Positions 22,204 to 30,585 of a DNA stretch of 64,000 bases are shown one piece after another. Position numbers and translations under genes: made by a program. Within the stretch, counting starts at the first letter, position 1. Every line of letters begins with the position of its first letter. The stretch comes from Microbacterium kunmingense. Lineage in GTDB: Bacteria; Actinomycetota; Actinomycetes; Actinomycetales; Microbacteriaceae. The stretch is from positions 372,001-436,000 of the forward strand of contig NZ_JAKNUS010000001.1 in the NCBI RefSeq assembly GCF_023155745.1, read 5' to 3'. The notes below the pieces were generated by a model. It ran no database searches and was not told where the DNA came from. It worked only from the letters and a program-made list of their open reading frames with translations.

Positions 22204-24248
22204 AGGGGGGATCCTTCCGTGGTCGCGAGGGCACCCGCCACCGCGCCGGTGAAGCCGCGCGCGACGACGATGACGAGCGGTCCGAACGGCGGCAGCCACT
22301 CGCTGAAGGGCGTCGTGTGCGCATCGGCGTCGAGGTGGTGCCGGCCGTCGACCCGGGAACCGCTCGCGGTGACGGTCACCCGGACACCGTCGACAAAGGC
22401 GACGACCTCGTCGATCGGTCCGCCGTCGACGGTTGCCGTGAACGACACCGCGAGATGGTCGTCGACCCGCTCCACTCGCACCGTGTCGATCCGCACCGCC
22501 ACCGGCCCGGCCGCAGCCGGCCGCGGCATGTCGAACAGCACCTCGTCGGCGAGGGCCGGCGTGCGCGGCGGTGTGGTGCGCCGGCGGCCGAGGGCTTCGA
22601 TCGCCGCGCCCACCCGCACCAGCTGTACGTCGGTGTAACCGGCGCCGGCGATCGTGACGCCGACCGGCATGCTCGTGTCATCCATCGTCCCCATCGGCAC
22701 GGTGACGGTCGGGATTCCCAGGTGCCGGGGGACGAGATTTCCGTTCGACACCCACACGCCGTTTCGCCACGCGATGTCGGCCGAGGCCTCGTTCACGTCA
22801 GCGTCGGCGGGCCCGACGTCGGCGTGGGTGGGGAAGATGACGGCGTCGAACCCCTCGGCGGCGAGCCAGTCGTCGAGGTCGACCTTGCGGGTGTGCTCGA
22901 GCCCTCGCATCCCCTGCTCCACACTCGGGGTGTCGCGGGGCTCCCGCACCCCGGCGCGGGCGGCGTCGACGTACTCGGCGATGTCGTACGCGATGTCGAA
23001 GGGAAAGATGCCGTACCGGTCGGGGAGGGCGCCGGTCGGGCGCGGGAAGATGCGATTGCCCTCGACGTCGGCGAGTCGGTTCAGCTGCGGGTCGCCGTTG
23101 TGGCGCAGGAAGGTGTCGAAGCCCCACACGGCCAGATCGCCGACCTCGTCGGCGAGGAACTCACGCGGGACGAACCCGCGATCGACGAAGTCCTCGTCCC
23201 CGGCATGGAGCTTCTCGTAGTTGTTCACCGCGGGGAAGTCGACCTCGACCACCTCCGCTCCGGCGGCCTCGAGATCAGCGCACAGCGCGCGCCAGAGCGC
23301 CATCACCGACGGGCGGGGCTCGATCGGGAAGGCGCTGTCGGGGTCGGCGCCCACGTAGATGCGGGGGACCGCGAACCGCATCCCCGCGAGATCGGCGGGG
23401 GTGAGAGCGGCGAACGACTCCGGTCGCACCTCGGAGGCGCGCGGAAGCTCGATCCACGACTGACTCCGCCACAGGTCGCCCTCGGTCTCGGGGTCGTCGT
23501 CGACGACCGCGTCGAGCACATGGGCGAGGTCGTCCATCGTGCGGGTGTGGGGGACGACCACGTCCATCGTCGGCACGAGGGGCCAGTTGCCGCGCACTGA
23601 GATCACGCCGCGCGAGGGGGTGTACGCGCAGAGGGCGTTGTGGGATGCCGGGGCGCGACCCGATGACCAGGTCTCCTCGCCCAGCCCGAAGGCCGCGAAG
23701 CTCGCCGCGGTCGCCGTGCCTGAGCCGTTGGACGAGCCCGAACCGAACGCCGAGGTGAGGTAGTCGGCGTTGTAGGGCGACTCGGCCCGGCCGTACAGGC
23801 CGCGCTGCATGCCGCCCGCGGCCATCGGCGGCATGTTCGTCAGGCCCAGGAACACCGCTCCCGCCTCGCGCAGCTTCGCGACCGCGAACGCATCGCGCTG
23901 GGCAATGAGGTTCTCGAAAGCAGGGGATCCGGATGCCACGGGCAAGCCCGTGACGCAGTAGCTGTCCTTCGCGGTGAACGGGATGCCGTCGAGCACTCCC
24001 CGCGTCTCGCCGCGGGCGCGGCGTTCGTCGGAGGCTCTCGCCTCGGCGAAGGCGGCGGGGTTCAGCACGATGACGGAGTTGAGGGCGATGCCCGCGCGAT
24101 CGTAGAACGCGATGCGGTTGAGGTAGCGGGCGACCAGCTCGACGCTCGTGACGCGACCGTCGCGGAGCGCGGCGGCGAGCACGGCGATCGGCGCCTCGAC
24201 CACGGTGTCGAGCGGTGTCGCCGGAGGGGTGGACAGGGGGGTGGTCAT
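22200..24248 (-). CDS. Amidase-signature-family hydrolase with C-terminal extension
   Basis: The 682-residue protein has an amidase-signature core (about residues 20-540) with catalytic Lys94 in PFTAKDSYCV, the Ser/Gly-rich loop FGSGSSNGSG (cis-Ser near 172) and a probable nucleophile serine in TWSSGR. The C-terminal 130 residues form an extra beta-rich domain not usual for GatA-like enzymes. It is likely to hydrolyse an amide or carbamoyl compound. Being coupled to agmatine deiminase, it may process a guanidine- or polyamine-derived amide, but that is inference. ATG 24248 lies seven bases after TATGTT, a leaderless start. Confidence 0.82.
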   Translation of the reverse strand: MTTPLSTPPATPLDTVVEAPIAVLAAALRDGRVTSVELVARYLNRIAFYDRAGIALNSVIVLNPAAFAEARASDERRARGETRGVLDGIPFTAKDSYCVTGLPVASGSPAFENLIAQRDAFAVAKLREAGAVFLGLTNMPPMAAGGMQRGLYGRAESPYNADYLTSAFGSGSSNGSGTATAASFAAFGLGEETWSSGRAPASHNALCAYTPSRGVISVRGNWPLVPTMDVVVPHTRTMDDLAHVLDAVVDDDPETEGDLWRSQSWIELPRASEVRPESFAALTPADLAGMRFAVPRIYVGADPDSAFPIEPRPSVMALWRALCADLEAAGAEVVEVDFPAVNNYEKLHAGDEDFVDRGFVPREFLADEVGDLAVWGFDTFLRHNGDPQLNRLADVEGNRIFPRPTGALPDRYGIFPFDIAYDIAEYVDAARAGVREPRDTPSVEQGMRGLEHTRKVDLDDWLAAEGFDAVIFPTHADVGPADADVNEASADIAWRNGVWVSNGNLVPRHLGIPTVTVPMGTMDDTSMPVGVTIAGAGYTDVQLVRVGAAIEALGRRRTTPPRTPALADEVLFDMPRPAAAGPVAVRIDTVRVERVDDHLAVSFTATVDGGPIDEVVAFVDGVRVTVTASGSRVDGRHHLDADAHTTPFSEWLPPFGPLVIVVARGFTGAVAGALATTEGSPL

Positions 24249-24254
24249 GGGCGT

Positions 24255-24273
24255 AAACATACACCGTATGTTT
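24255..24273 (-). promoter_or_regulatory. TetR-type operator and leaderless promoter of the amidase operon
   Basis: AAACATAC-acc-GTATGTTT (24255-24273) is a perfect palindrome with 8-base arms. On the minus strand it contains the -10 element TATGTT (24256-24261), seven bases before ATG 24248. The divergent TetR gene begins 67 bases away, so this is its likely site. Confidence 0.75.
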
Positions 24274-24339
24274 TTTATTGCGCCACCGTTTCCTGCCGAG
24301 ACGTCCGCGTGAGCTCTACCCGACCTCGAGGAGTCCGAT

Positions 24340-24963
24340 ATCGCCAGGCCGCCCCGCCCCCTGCTGAGCCGTGAGCTCATCGCCACGACGGCGCTCGCGC
24401 TCGTCGACCGGTACGGGGCCGAGGGTGCCAGCATCCGCCGGGTGGCAGCCAAGCTCGGCGTGAATCCGACCTCGCTCTACAACCACGTGCCGAACCTCGC
24501 GGCGATGATCGAGGATGTGCGGTCGCTCGTGTCGGCCCGCATCGACTCCGCCCCGCTCCGCACTCGCGCGTGGGAGGAGGGCCTGGGCGAGTGGGCCCGC
24601 TCCTACCGTCGGGCGTTCGCGGATCACCCGCGGGCGGTGCCGCTTCTGATGACGCATCCGGTCACGGCGTCGGTGCTGCTGGCGGAGTACGAGGACTTCG
24701 CGGTGGCGGCGCGTGCGGTGGGGTGGCCCGACCGCGACATCCTTCCCCTCCTCACCGCGTTCGAGTCGTTCATCCTCGGGAGCGTGCTCGACATGTCGGG
24801 CCCGACGGTCGTCTTCGATCCGCGCGGTCAGGAGGAGCAGTTCCCCACGTTCGCCGCGGCGTTCGCGACCCTCGACGACGAGGACCCGGATGACCCCATC
24901 GCGACGCGCGCCTTCGAGATGGGCCTGCAGATGCTCATCGCCTCGGCCCGTCCTCCCCGCTGA
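24340..24963 (+). CDS. TetR-family repressor, apparent ATC start codon
   Basis: The frame encodes a TetR protein: an N-terminal helix-turn-helix with LIATTALALVDRYGAEGASIRRVAAKLGVNPTSLYNHV-type helices, then a TetR_C domain. No ATG, GTG or TTG occurs before the helix-turn-helix; a stop lies at 24310. An ATC at 24340, six bases after GAGGAG (24328-24333), yields the expected start M-A-R-P-P-R-P-L-L. The only conventional start, GTG 24442, would delete half of the DNA-binding domain. So either ATC is used, CTG 24361 is used, or a base is wrong. It faces the amidase-agmatine deiminase operon and its palindrome. Confidence 0.75.
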   Translation: MARPPRPLLSRELIATTALALVDRYGAEGASIRRVAAKLGVNPTSLYNHVPNLAAMIEDVRSLVSARIDSAPLRTRAWEEGLGEWARSYRRAFADHPRAVPLLMTHPVTASVLLAEYEDFAVAARAVGWPDRDILPLLTAFESFILGSVLDMSGPTVVFDPRGQEEQFPTFAAAFATLDDEDPDDPIATRAFEMGLQMLIASARPPR

Positions 24964-25019
24964 CCCCGCTGGCGCGACGACGCCGCCCCGCCCGCCCCGC
25001 TGACCCCGCTGGCGCGACG
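24955..25019 (+). repeat. 25-bp direct repeat, 40 bp apart
   Basis: A 25-base sequence beginning CCCCGCTGACCCCGC occurs at 24955-24979 and again at 24995-25019. The first copy includes the TetR stop codon, so the second looks like a short duplication of the gene end. Confidence 0.7.
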
Positions 25020-25045
25020 CGGCCCCACCTGCCCCCGATCCGACG

Positions 25046-25060
25046 TACCCTCGCCTCATG
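25046..25060 (+). promoter_or_regulatory. Leaderless promoter (TACCCT-N6-ATG)
   Basis: TACCCT at 25046-25051 precedes ATG 25058 by six bases. Confidence 0.55.
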
Positions 25061-26530
25061 ACCCCGACGGCCGCCGCAGAGATCACCCTCTCGCACCGCT
25101 TCGCCGACGAGCTGCCCGAGCTCGCCGTCGACTGGCAGGCGGTCGAGCCCCCGGCGTCGCAGCTCCTCGTGCTGAACGACGCGCTCGCCGCCGACCTCGG
25201 TGTCGACCCCGCGTACCTCCGCTCGCCCGAGGGCGTCGGTTTCCTCACCGGCGTCGCCGTCCCCGAGGGGGCGCGGCCGGTGGCGCAGGCCTACGCCGGG
25301 CACCAGTTCGGCGCGTTCAACCCGCGGCTGGGCGACGGTCGGGCCCTGCTGCTGGGCGAGATCACCGACCGAGAAGGTGCGCTCCGCGACATCCATCTCA
25401 AGGGATCGGGGCCCACGCCCTTCTCGCGCGGCGGCGACGGCTTCGCCGCAGTGGGCCCGATGCTGCGGGAGTACATCGTCGGCGAGGCGATGCACGCCCT
25501 CGGGATCCCCACGACGCGCGCGCTCGCCGTCGTCGCGACCGGCCGCACCGTGCGTCGCGAGAGCGACCTCCCCGGCGCGGTGCTCACCCGCGTCGCGTCG
25601 AGCCACCTGCGGGTCGGCACCTTCGTGCTGGCCCGCGCGACCGGCGACATCCCTCTCCTGCAGCGCCTCGTCGACCACGCCATCGCGCGGCACTACCCGC
25701 ACCTCGGTGGCGCCGAGAACCGGGCGCTCGCCCTCCTCGACGCGGTGATCGACGCCCAGGCGCGCCTCATCGCGCGCTGGATGCTCGTCGGGTTCGTCCA
25801 TGGCGTCATGAACACCGACAACATGACGATCTCGGGCGAGACCATCGACTACGGCCCCTGCGCCTTCCTCGACGCCTTCGATGTCGGCGCGGTCTTCAGC
25901 TCCATCGACCAGCAGGGCCGCTACGCCTACGGCGCGCAGCCGGCGATCGGCGAGTGGAACCTCGCTCGCTTCGCCGAGGCCCTCCTGCCGCTGCTGGCGG
26001 AGGGCGCGGATGCCGCTGGTGTGGATGCCGCTGTCGCGGCCGCCCAGCAGTCGCTCGCCGCCTACCGCGAGACCTACAACGCCACCTGGGCCGAGGGCAT
26101 GCACGCCAAGCTCGGCGGCACTCCCGACGATGAGCGCACGGCCGTGCTCGTGAACGACATGTTCGACATGCTGGCGATGGCGCGGGTCGACGACACCTCG
26201 TTCTTCCGGCGCCTCGCGTCGGCCGCGCGGGGCGATCGCGAGCCCGCGCGGGCCCTCTTCGCCGACCCGGCGCCGTTCGACCTGTGGGTGGAGCGCTGGC
26301 TGACGCTCGCACCCGATCCCGACCTCATGGACCGGGTCAACCCGCTCTACATCCCCCGCAACCACCTCGTGGAGGAGGCGCTCGCCGCCGCGACCGACGG
26401 CGACCTTGCGCCTCTGGACGACCTCGTCGAGGTCATCCGTCATCCCTTCACCGCCCGGCCGGGTCTCGCCCGTTACGAGGAGCCCGCCCCCGCGGCCTTC
26501 GGCCCCTACGTCACCTACTGCGGCACCTGA
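25058..26530 (+). CDS. selO: Protein adenylyltransferase SelO (YdiU/UPF0061)
   Basis: A 490-residue SelO pseudokinase. Diagnostic blocks are [18 protein letters not shown] (nucleotide-binding), [27 protein letters not shown], the metal-binding GVMNTDNM and DYGPCAFLD, and the C-terminus ending YCGT, where the cysteine takes the place of selenocysteine in vertebrate SelO. It AMPylates protein hydroxyl groups and is linked to redox stress. Length and motifs are complete. The transcript is leaderless and the gene is alone. Confidence 0.95.
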   Translation: MTPTAAAEITLSHRFADELPELAVDWQAVEPPASQLLVLNDALAADLGVDPAYLRSPEGVGFLTGVAVPEGARPVAQAYAGHQFGAFNPRLGDGRALLLGEITDREGALRDIHLKGSGPTPFSRGGDGFAAVGPMLREYIVGEAMHALGIPTTRALAVVATGRTVRRESDLPGAVLTRVASSHLRVGTFVLARATGDIPLLQRLVDHAIARHYPHLGGAENRALALLDAVIDAQARLIARWMLVGFVHGVMNTDNMTISGETIDYGPCAFLDAFDVGAVFSSIDQQGRYAYGAQPAIGEWNLARFAEALLPLLAEGADAAGVDAAVAAAQQSLAAYRETYNATWAEGMHAKLGGTPDDERTAVLVNDMFDMLAMARVDDTSFFRRLASAARGDREPARALFADPAPFDLWVERWLTLAPDPDLMDRVNPLYIPRNHLVEEALAAATDGDLAPLDDLVEVIRHPFTARPGLARYEEPAPAAFGPYVTYCGT

Positions 26531-26597
26531 GACCGGGCTGGGCACCGAGACCGGGGCCCCGATCGGCGGTGGCCCGGACCATCGGCGTCCCACGGTC

Positions 26598-26612
26598 TAT
26601 CCTGGCCCCGTG
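26598..26612 (+). promoter_or_regulatory. Leaderless promoter (TATCCT-N6-GTG)
   Basis: TATCCT at 26598-26603 precedes GTG 26610 by six bases and argues against the longer frame open from 26406. Confidence 0.55.
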
Positions 26613-28493
26613 ACCGACGACGCACCCGGCGACCCGTTCGACGACCCCGAGGTCAGAGCTCTCATGGCTCGACACGGCATCGTAAGAAAACCTGGGATGG
26701 CGGCCGATGCCCTCGCCGAGATGGCGCCGCTCCTCGCTGACGAGGGCATCGACCTCGATGACCTCGAGGCCGCCGACCTCCCGCGCGTGACCGCCGCCCT
26801 CGCGCGAGCGACCGAACGACGAAATCTCGAGCTCTTCACCCCGGTGGGCGCTCAGCGCGACCAGTCCCTGATCCTCCTCGCGCGTCTTGCCGCCGCCGTC
26901 AATGCGGATGACCCCGAACAGGCGTCTTTGCTCCTCTCGGCGATCGCACCCGAACCCGGGCCCGAGACCCCCGCGATCTCCGACGTCATCGGTGTGAGCG
27001 TCGGGTTGCTCGATGAGTGGGCGGCCGATCCCGACCTCGCCGGGGCGATGCGTTCGGTCAAGCCGCCCCGCTGGGCGGAACGTGCGAAGCGTGCGACCAC
27101 CGACATCCTGGCCCTCGGCTCCAAAGGGCGCGCTTTCGCCGCCCTCGAGGCGCTCCACCGATCCCACTCGGGGCTTTCGATCTTCGAGGGCGGTGCCCTC
27201 GCGGTCGCCGCGATCGTCGCACTGCACGCGACGCGCCAGGGGCGCGGCGTCGCGCAGACGGCGAAGGATCTGCTCGGCGTCGACCCCGCCGCATCCGGTT
27301 CCGCGCCACCGGCGACGGGAGCCGCCTTCGGTATCGGCCGGCGGCTGCTCCCGGCGGTGCCCGAAACGTCTTCTGGTTCGTCCGACCTCGAGGAGGAACG
27401 GATCCTGCTGCACGACTTCCGCGCGTGGCTCCGGAACAGCGGTGCGGAAGCCGCCGATGCCGCTGACGCGGCGGGTCTGCTGCGCGACCTCATGAAGATG
27501 GCGCGTCGAGGCGGCGCCGACCTGCGGGAGCCCGACGGCGTACTCGACATGGCGGCGTTCCTCATCGAGGCCGCAGACGAGGAGGATCCGAACTACGCCG
27601 CGCGACTGGGAGGCACCCTCGACGTCTTGGAAGACTGGATGAACTTCCATGCGGAGGCGGTCGGTGGTGCGGCGTGGGCGGAGGCGCAAATCGAGCTCGA
27701 AGAGCTTATCGACGACGTTTTCAGCGACGGCGAGCCTCCGTTTCGTGATCTGCTCGTCGACGCACTCGATGCTGCTGGTCGTATCGACGAAGCCGAGCGC
27801 CGCGCGGTTATCGCGCAGGTCGCTGTCGTCGAGGCCGTGGGTCGTCTCCTCTCATGGCTGGAGCACGGCCGGCCCGTGACATCCGCCGGTCTTCTTCGGC
27901 GGGCCGACATCGCACCCGTCGCGGCCTTCCTCGGGATCGATGCGGTGGGTGTCGCACGCTATCCAGACGAGGACGAGGCGGACGCCGATCCGTATCGTCG
28001 GGGCCCGCTACGCGTGCGGAGCATGACCGAGATCCCGCAGCTGGCCCTGTGGTGGGAGTCGCTCCTCGCCGCCGAGCTGATCGAGATCACGCCCACCCGG
28101 GTGCGCCCAGGCTCGCATGCGGGGGAATGGATGACCGACCCCGCACCGCCGCTGCTGCTCGCGGAGCAGTTCCTTGCGATGAACATCGTGCAGACGATCA
28201 TCGGGTACGACCTCGAGGACTCGTGGGTGCGCGCGGGTGTCGCTCAGACCATGCGGCGACTTCTCGTGTCCATCGATCCCGACTCCGACCGGGCGGCGGC
28301 CCTCGATGCGGAGGGCGACGCCCCCCATTCGCCAGGGGTGGCGCCCTGGGGTGAGGTCGTCACCTTCGATCTCCGCCGGCTCCAGGTGGTCGCCGGCGAC
28401 GCCGGCCACTTCGTCGTCCCCCCAGAACTGCGCGGAGCGATGGCCCGGGCGCTCATGATCACCCTGACTCTTCTCCCGATCACACCGGGATGA
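26610..28493 (+). CDS. Hypothetical protein, 627 aa
   Basis: I recognise no family. The 627-residue product is soluble, rich in Ala, Asp, Glu and Leu, and mostly helical. A block near residue 210 (SIFEGGALAVAAIVALHATRQG) is hydrophobic but not clearly a membrane segment. The last third contains RSMTEIPQLALWWESLLAAELIEITPTRV, which looks like a winged-helix-type helix pair. The start is set by a leaderless GTG. Its 3' end overlaps the convergent VapC gene by 14 bases, which may only reflect dense packing. Orthologues probably exist in related actinobacteria, since codon use is ordinary. Confidence 0.7.
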   Translation: MTDDAPGDPFDDPEVRALMARHGIVRKPGMAADALAEMAPLLADEGIDLDDLEAADLPRVTAALARATERRNLELFTPVGAQRDQSLILLARLAAAVNADDPEQASLLLSAIAPEPGPETPAISDVIGVSVGLLDEWAADPDLAGAMRSVKPPRWAERAKRATTDILALGSKGRAFAALEALHRSHSGLSIFEGGALAVAAIVALHATRQGRGVAQTAKDLLGVDPAASGSAPPATGAAFGIGRRLLPAVPETSSGSSDLEEERILLHDFRAWLRNSGAEAADAADAAGLLRDLMKMARRGGADLREPDGVLDMAAFLIEAADEEDPNYAARLGGTLDVLEDWMNFHAEAVGGAAWAEAQIELEELIDDVFSDGEPPFRDLLVDALDAAGRIDEAERRAVIAQVAVVEAVGRLLSWLEHGRPVTSAGLLRRADIAPVAAFLGIDAVGVARYPDEDEADADPYRRGPLRVRSMTEIPQLALWWESLLAAELIEITPTRVRPGSHAGEWMTDPAPPLLLAEQFLAMNIVQTIIGYDLEDSWVRAGVAQTMRRLLVSIDPDSDRAAALDAEGDAPHSPGVAPWGEVVTFDLRRLQVVAGDAGHFVVPPELRGAMARALMITLTLLPITPG

Positions 28494-28908
28494 CGCTGAC
28501 CCAGCGTTGATCCGCGGGCGCGAGCGACGCCCGCAACCTGGCGTCGAAAGTGGCCAGCACCGCGTCGTGCGATGCGGCGAGGTTCACGAGGTGGAAGTCC
28601 GTCACCTGTCGGTGCCCGACGAGCGCAGCGAGGTCGATCGTCGTGTCGGTGAGCGATGACGCGTCGGGAAGGAAGCGGTGATCGCCCTGCCTCCGCAGCT
28701 GCTCGAGGATGCGGATGGCCAGCCCCGCGTCGTGGGATTCCCCGACCACGACGGGGTTCAGGATGAGACGGATCAGCCCCGCCTCGGTGAACGGAGTCGA
28801 CGCCCACGACTCGACGTCGCGGAACCACCGGTGTGCCGCCGCGTGATGCTCGTGATGCTCCGCGACGAGCGCGAGGAGCACGTTGACGTCGGGGAGGGCG
28901 AGTGTCAT
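28480..28908 (-). CDS. VapC-family PIN-domain toxin
   Basis: A 142-residue PIN protein with acidic residues at the right places: Asp7 (LPDVNVL), Glu42 (FTEAGL), Asp104 (VTDFHLVNLA) and Asp122 (FDARL). This is the VapC subgroup starting with PDVNVLLAL, whose members cut tRNA or rRNA. Its ATG overlaps the antitoxin stop by four bases (ATGA), typical of a coupled pair. It ends inside the tail of the convergent 627-residue hypothetical gene. Confidence 0.88.
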   Translation of the reverse strand: MTLALPDVNVLLALVAEHHEHHAAAHRWFRDVESWASTPFTEAGLIRLILNPVVVGESHDAGLAIRILEQLRRQGDHRFLPDASSLTDTTIDLAALVGHRQVTDFHLVNLAASHDAVLATFDARLRASLAPADQRWVSVIPV

Positions 28909-29135
28909 TCGTCGTCTCGATGCGCGGCGACCACGTCCGCGGTGATGACGGGTGCGTTCGCGGGACGGGGGAGCAGCGGGAACCCCGAGGGCGTGCTGCT
29001 CGTCGCGCCCTGGGGATCGGCCAGCCCGCGAAGAGCCAACTCCGACACCGCGCGTCCCAGGGAGATGCCCCTTTGGGCAGCCAGTGCCCGCGCGGCGCGA
29101 AGGACCCGGTCGTCGACGTCAAGGGTAGTCCGCAT
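28905..29135 (-). CDS. VapB-type antitoxin, ribbon-helix-helix
   Basis: The 76-residue protein has a ribbon-helix-helix start (MRTTLDVDDRVLRAARALA followed by GISLGRAVSELALRGL) and a Pro-rich linker to a short acidic C-terminus (VAAHRDDE) that would bind the toxin. I start it at 29135, not at the ATG one codon upstream, because TATGAT (29142-29147) lies six bases before 29135, matching the leaderless pattern of this genome. Four tandem octamers overlie the promoter and are its likely binding site. Confidence 0.82.
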   Translation of the reverse strand: MRTTLDVDDRVLRAARALAAQRGISLGRAVSELALRGLADPQGATSSTPSGFPLLPRPANAPVITADVVAAHRDDE

Positions 29136-29164
29136 CATCGCATCATAACATCATCCCATCATGT
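29133..29164 (-). repeat. Four tandem octamers over the vapBC promoter
   Basis: CATCATNN occurs four times without a gap (29133-29140, 29141-29148, 29149-29156, 29157-29164). Read on the minus strand they are ATGATG units, and they cover the start codon, the -10 box TATGAT and sequence upstream. Ribbon-helix-helix proteins bind such short tandem sites cooperatively, so this is probably the autoregulatory operator. Confidence 0.7.
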
Positions 29165-29179
29165 TCCCCCCCACTGACC

Positions 29180-29194
29180 TAGGCTGATCTCGTG
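29180..29194 (+). promoter_or_regulatory. Leaderless promoter (TAGGCT-N6-GTG)
   Basis: TAGGCT at 29180-29185 is six bases before GTG 29192. The region back to 29165 is all that separates it from the divergent vapBC operator. Confidence 0.55.
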
Positions 29195-30187
29195 ACATCG
29201 GCAGCCGCGTGGGGGGAGCGCCATCAGGTCTGGCTGTTCGTCACCGCCATCGCGCTCGGGGTCGTCGTCGGGCTGACCTTCCCCGCCGTCGCCCCCGCGC
29301 TCTCGCTCGCCACCACCCCGGTGCTCGCCCTGCTCCTGTTCGCCACCTTCCTCGGGGTGCCGCTGATCGAGGTGGGGCGGTCGCTCGGCGACATCCGGTT
29401 CCTCGGCACGGTGCTCGCCCTGAACTTCCTCGTCGTCCCGCTCGTGGCGTTCGGCCTTTCGCGCTTCGTCGCCGACGACCGGGGCCTCCTCCTCGGCGTG
29501 CTGCTGGTGCTCCTCACCCCCTGCGTGGACTACGTCATCGTCTTCACCGGGCTCGCGGGCGGCGCCCGCGAGCGGCTCCTCGCCGCCACTCCGCTGCTGA
29601 TGCTCCTGCAGATCGTGCTGCTCCCGGCCTACCTCTGGCTCTTCGCCGGCGGCGCCGTCGTCGCCGAGATCGACCTCGCCCCCTTCGTCGAGGCGTTCCT
29701 CTGGCTCATCGTCGTGCCGCTCGCGGCGGCGGCGGTCGTGCAGGCGCTCGCCCGCCGGCGCCGGATCGGCCGCGGGATCGAGCGGTTCTTCGCGGCGGCG
29801 ATGGTGCCCCTGATGATGGCGACGCTCGCGGTGGTCGTCGGGTCTCAGATCGCGGATGTCGGTGCCGCGGCCACCGCGCTCGTGCGCGTCGTACCGATCT
29901 ACCTCGCGTTCCTCGCGATCATGCTCGTCGTCGGGTGGGCCGCGGCGCGCGGGGTGCGTCTGCCCGTCCCCGAAACCCGGGCGCTCATCTTCAGCGGCGC
30001 GACGCGCAACTCGCTCGTCGTGCTTCCGCTCGCGCTCGCCCTGCCGCCGGCTTTCGCGATCGCACCGCTCGCGGTGGTCACCCAGACCCTCGTCGAGCTC
30101 GTCGGGATGGTCGTCTTCCTCCGCGTTGTCCCCGCGCTCACGCCGGTCACCCGTCCGTCAGCGCCTCCAGCTCGGCCAGGGCGCTGA
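29192..30187 (+). CDS. Bile-acid:sodium symporter/ACR3-like transporter
   Basis: The 331-residue protein has about ten hydrophobic helices and belongs to the BASS/arsenite-carrier superfamily. The conserved cysteine of arsenite carriers appears in LLTPCVDYVIVF (about residue 109), and the C-terminal repeat has the parallel block FSGATRNSLVVLPLALA. ACR3 members export arsenite, but no arsR, arsC or other arsenic gene is near, so organic-anion transport is equally possible. The 3' end overlaps the convergent small gene by 41 bases. Its start is a leaderless GTG. Confidence 0.78.
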   Translation: MTSAAAWGERHQVWLFVTAIALGVVVGLTFPAVAPALSLATTPVLALLLFATFLGVPLIEVGRSLGDIRFLGTVLALNFLVVPLVAFGLSRFVADDRGLLLGVLLVLLTPCVDYVIVFTGLAGGARERLLAATPLLMLLQIVLLPAYLWLFAGGAVVAEIDLAPFVEAFLWLIVVPLAAAAVVQALARRRRIGRGIERFFAAAMVPLMMATLAVVVGSQIADVGAAATALVRVVPIYLAFLAIMLVVGWAAARGVRLPVPETRALIFSGATRNSLVVLPLALALPPAFAIAPLAVVTQTLVELVGMVVFLRVVPALTPVTRPSAPPARPGR

Positions 30188-30473
30188 GCGCCGCCTCGCG
30201 GCGCTCGTCTTCGGGTCGGTCCCACCAGTACGGGCCGCGCTCGCCGAGCCCGTGCTTGGCCAGATCGACCCGGGCCCGCGCGGCGGCGAGAGCGTCGGGA
30301 TCGGCGCCCGGGCGGCGCGCGGTCCGCACCGCCGACCGTGCGCGCCCGAGGTGCGAGGTCAGCGCGGCCACGACATCCTCCGGCAGCGACGGGTCGGTGC
30401 GCCGCCAGCGGCGACCGTCGATGACGAGCCACCGTTCCGCCTCGCTCGTCTCCTCACCCCCGTCGCCCGCCAC
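30147..30473 (-). CDS. Conserved hypothetical protein, 108 aa
   Basis: A small soluble protein starting with an acidic stretch, then WLVIDGRRWRRTDPSLPED and a two-helix core with ARARVDLAKHGLGERG and a Trp-rich PYWWDRPEDERR segment. I recall this as a common actinobacterial family of unknown role, sometimes labelled a biopolymer-transport protein without basis. GTG 30473 gives the full conserved N-terminus. Its last 41 bases are antisense to the end of the transporter gene. Confidence 0.7.
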   Translation of the reverse strand: MAGDGGEETSEAERWLVIDGRRWRRTDPSLPEDVVAALTSHLGRARSAVRTARRPGADPDALAAARARVDLAKHGLGERGPYWWDRPEDERREAALSALAELEALTDG

Positions 30474-30521
30474 GGTCCCATGATGGCGCCCGCCCCGCCG
30501 TCACCACTAGAGTCCTCGCAT

Positions 30522-30566
30522 CGGTCGTGACGTGGCCGGTCGTGACGCAGCCGGTCGCGACACAGC
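30522..30566 (+). repeat. Three tandem 15-bp repeats upstream of the coiled-coil gene
   Basis: CGGTCGTGACGTGGC, CGGTCGTGACGCAGC and CGGTCGCGACACAGC lie end to end. In the frame of the downstream gene they would read GRDVA-GRDAA-GRDTA. A TAGAGT -10 box at 30508-30513 puts the transcript start near 30520, so the repeats are 5' UTR or an N-terminal extension. Confidence 0.65.
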
Positions 30567-30585
30567 GGATGCCGGAGGTAGGCGC

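Noticed and set aside
29192..30187. Arsenic-resistance operon.
   Set aside because: The transporter is ACR3-like, but no arsR, arsC or arsenite oxidase gene is adjacent, so an arsenic role is not claimed.
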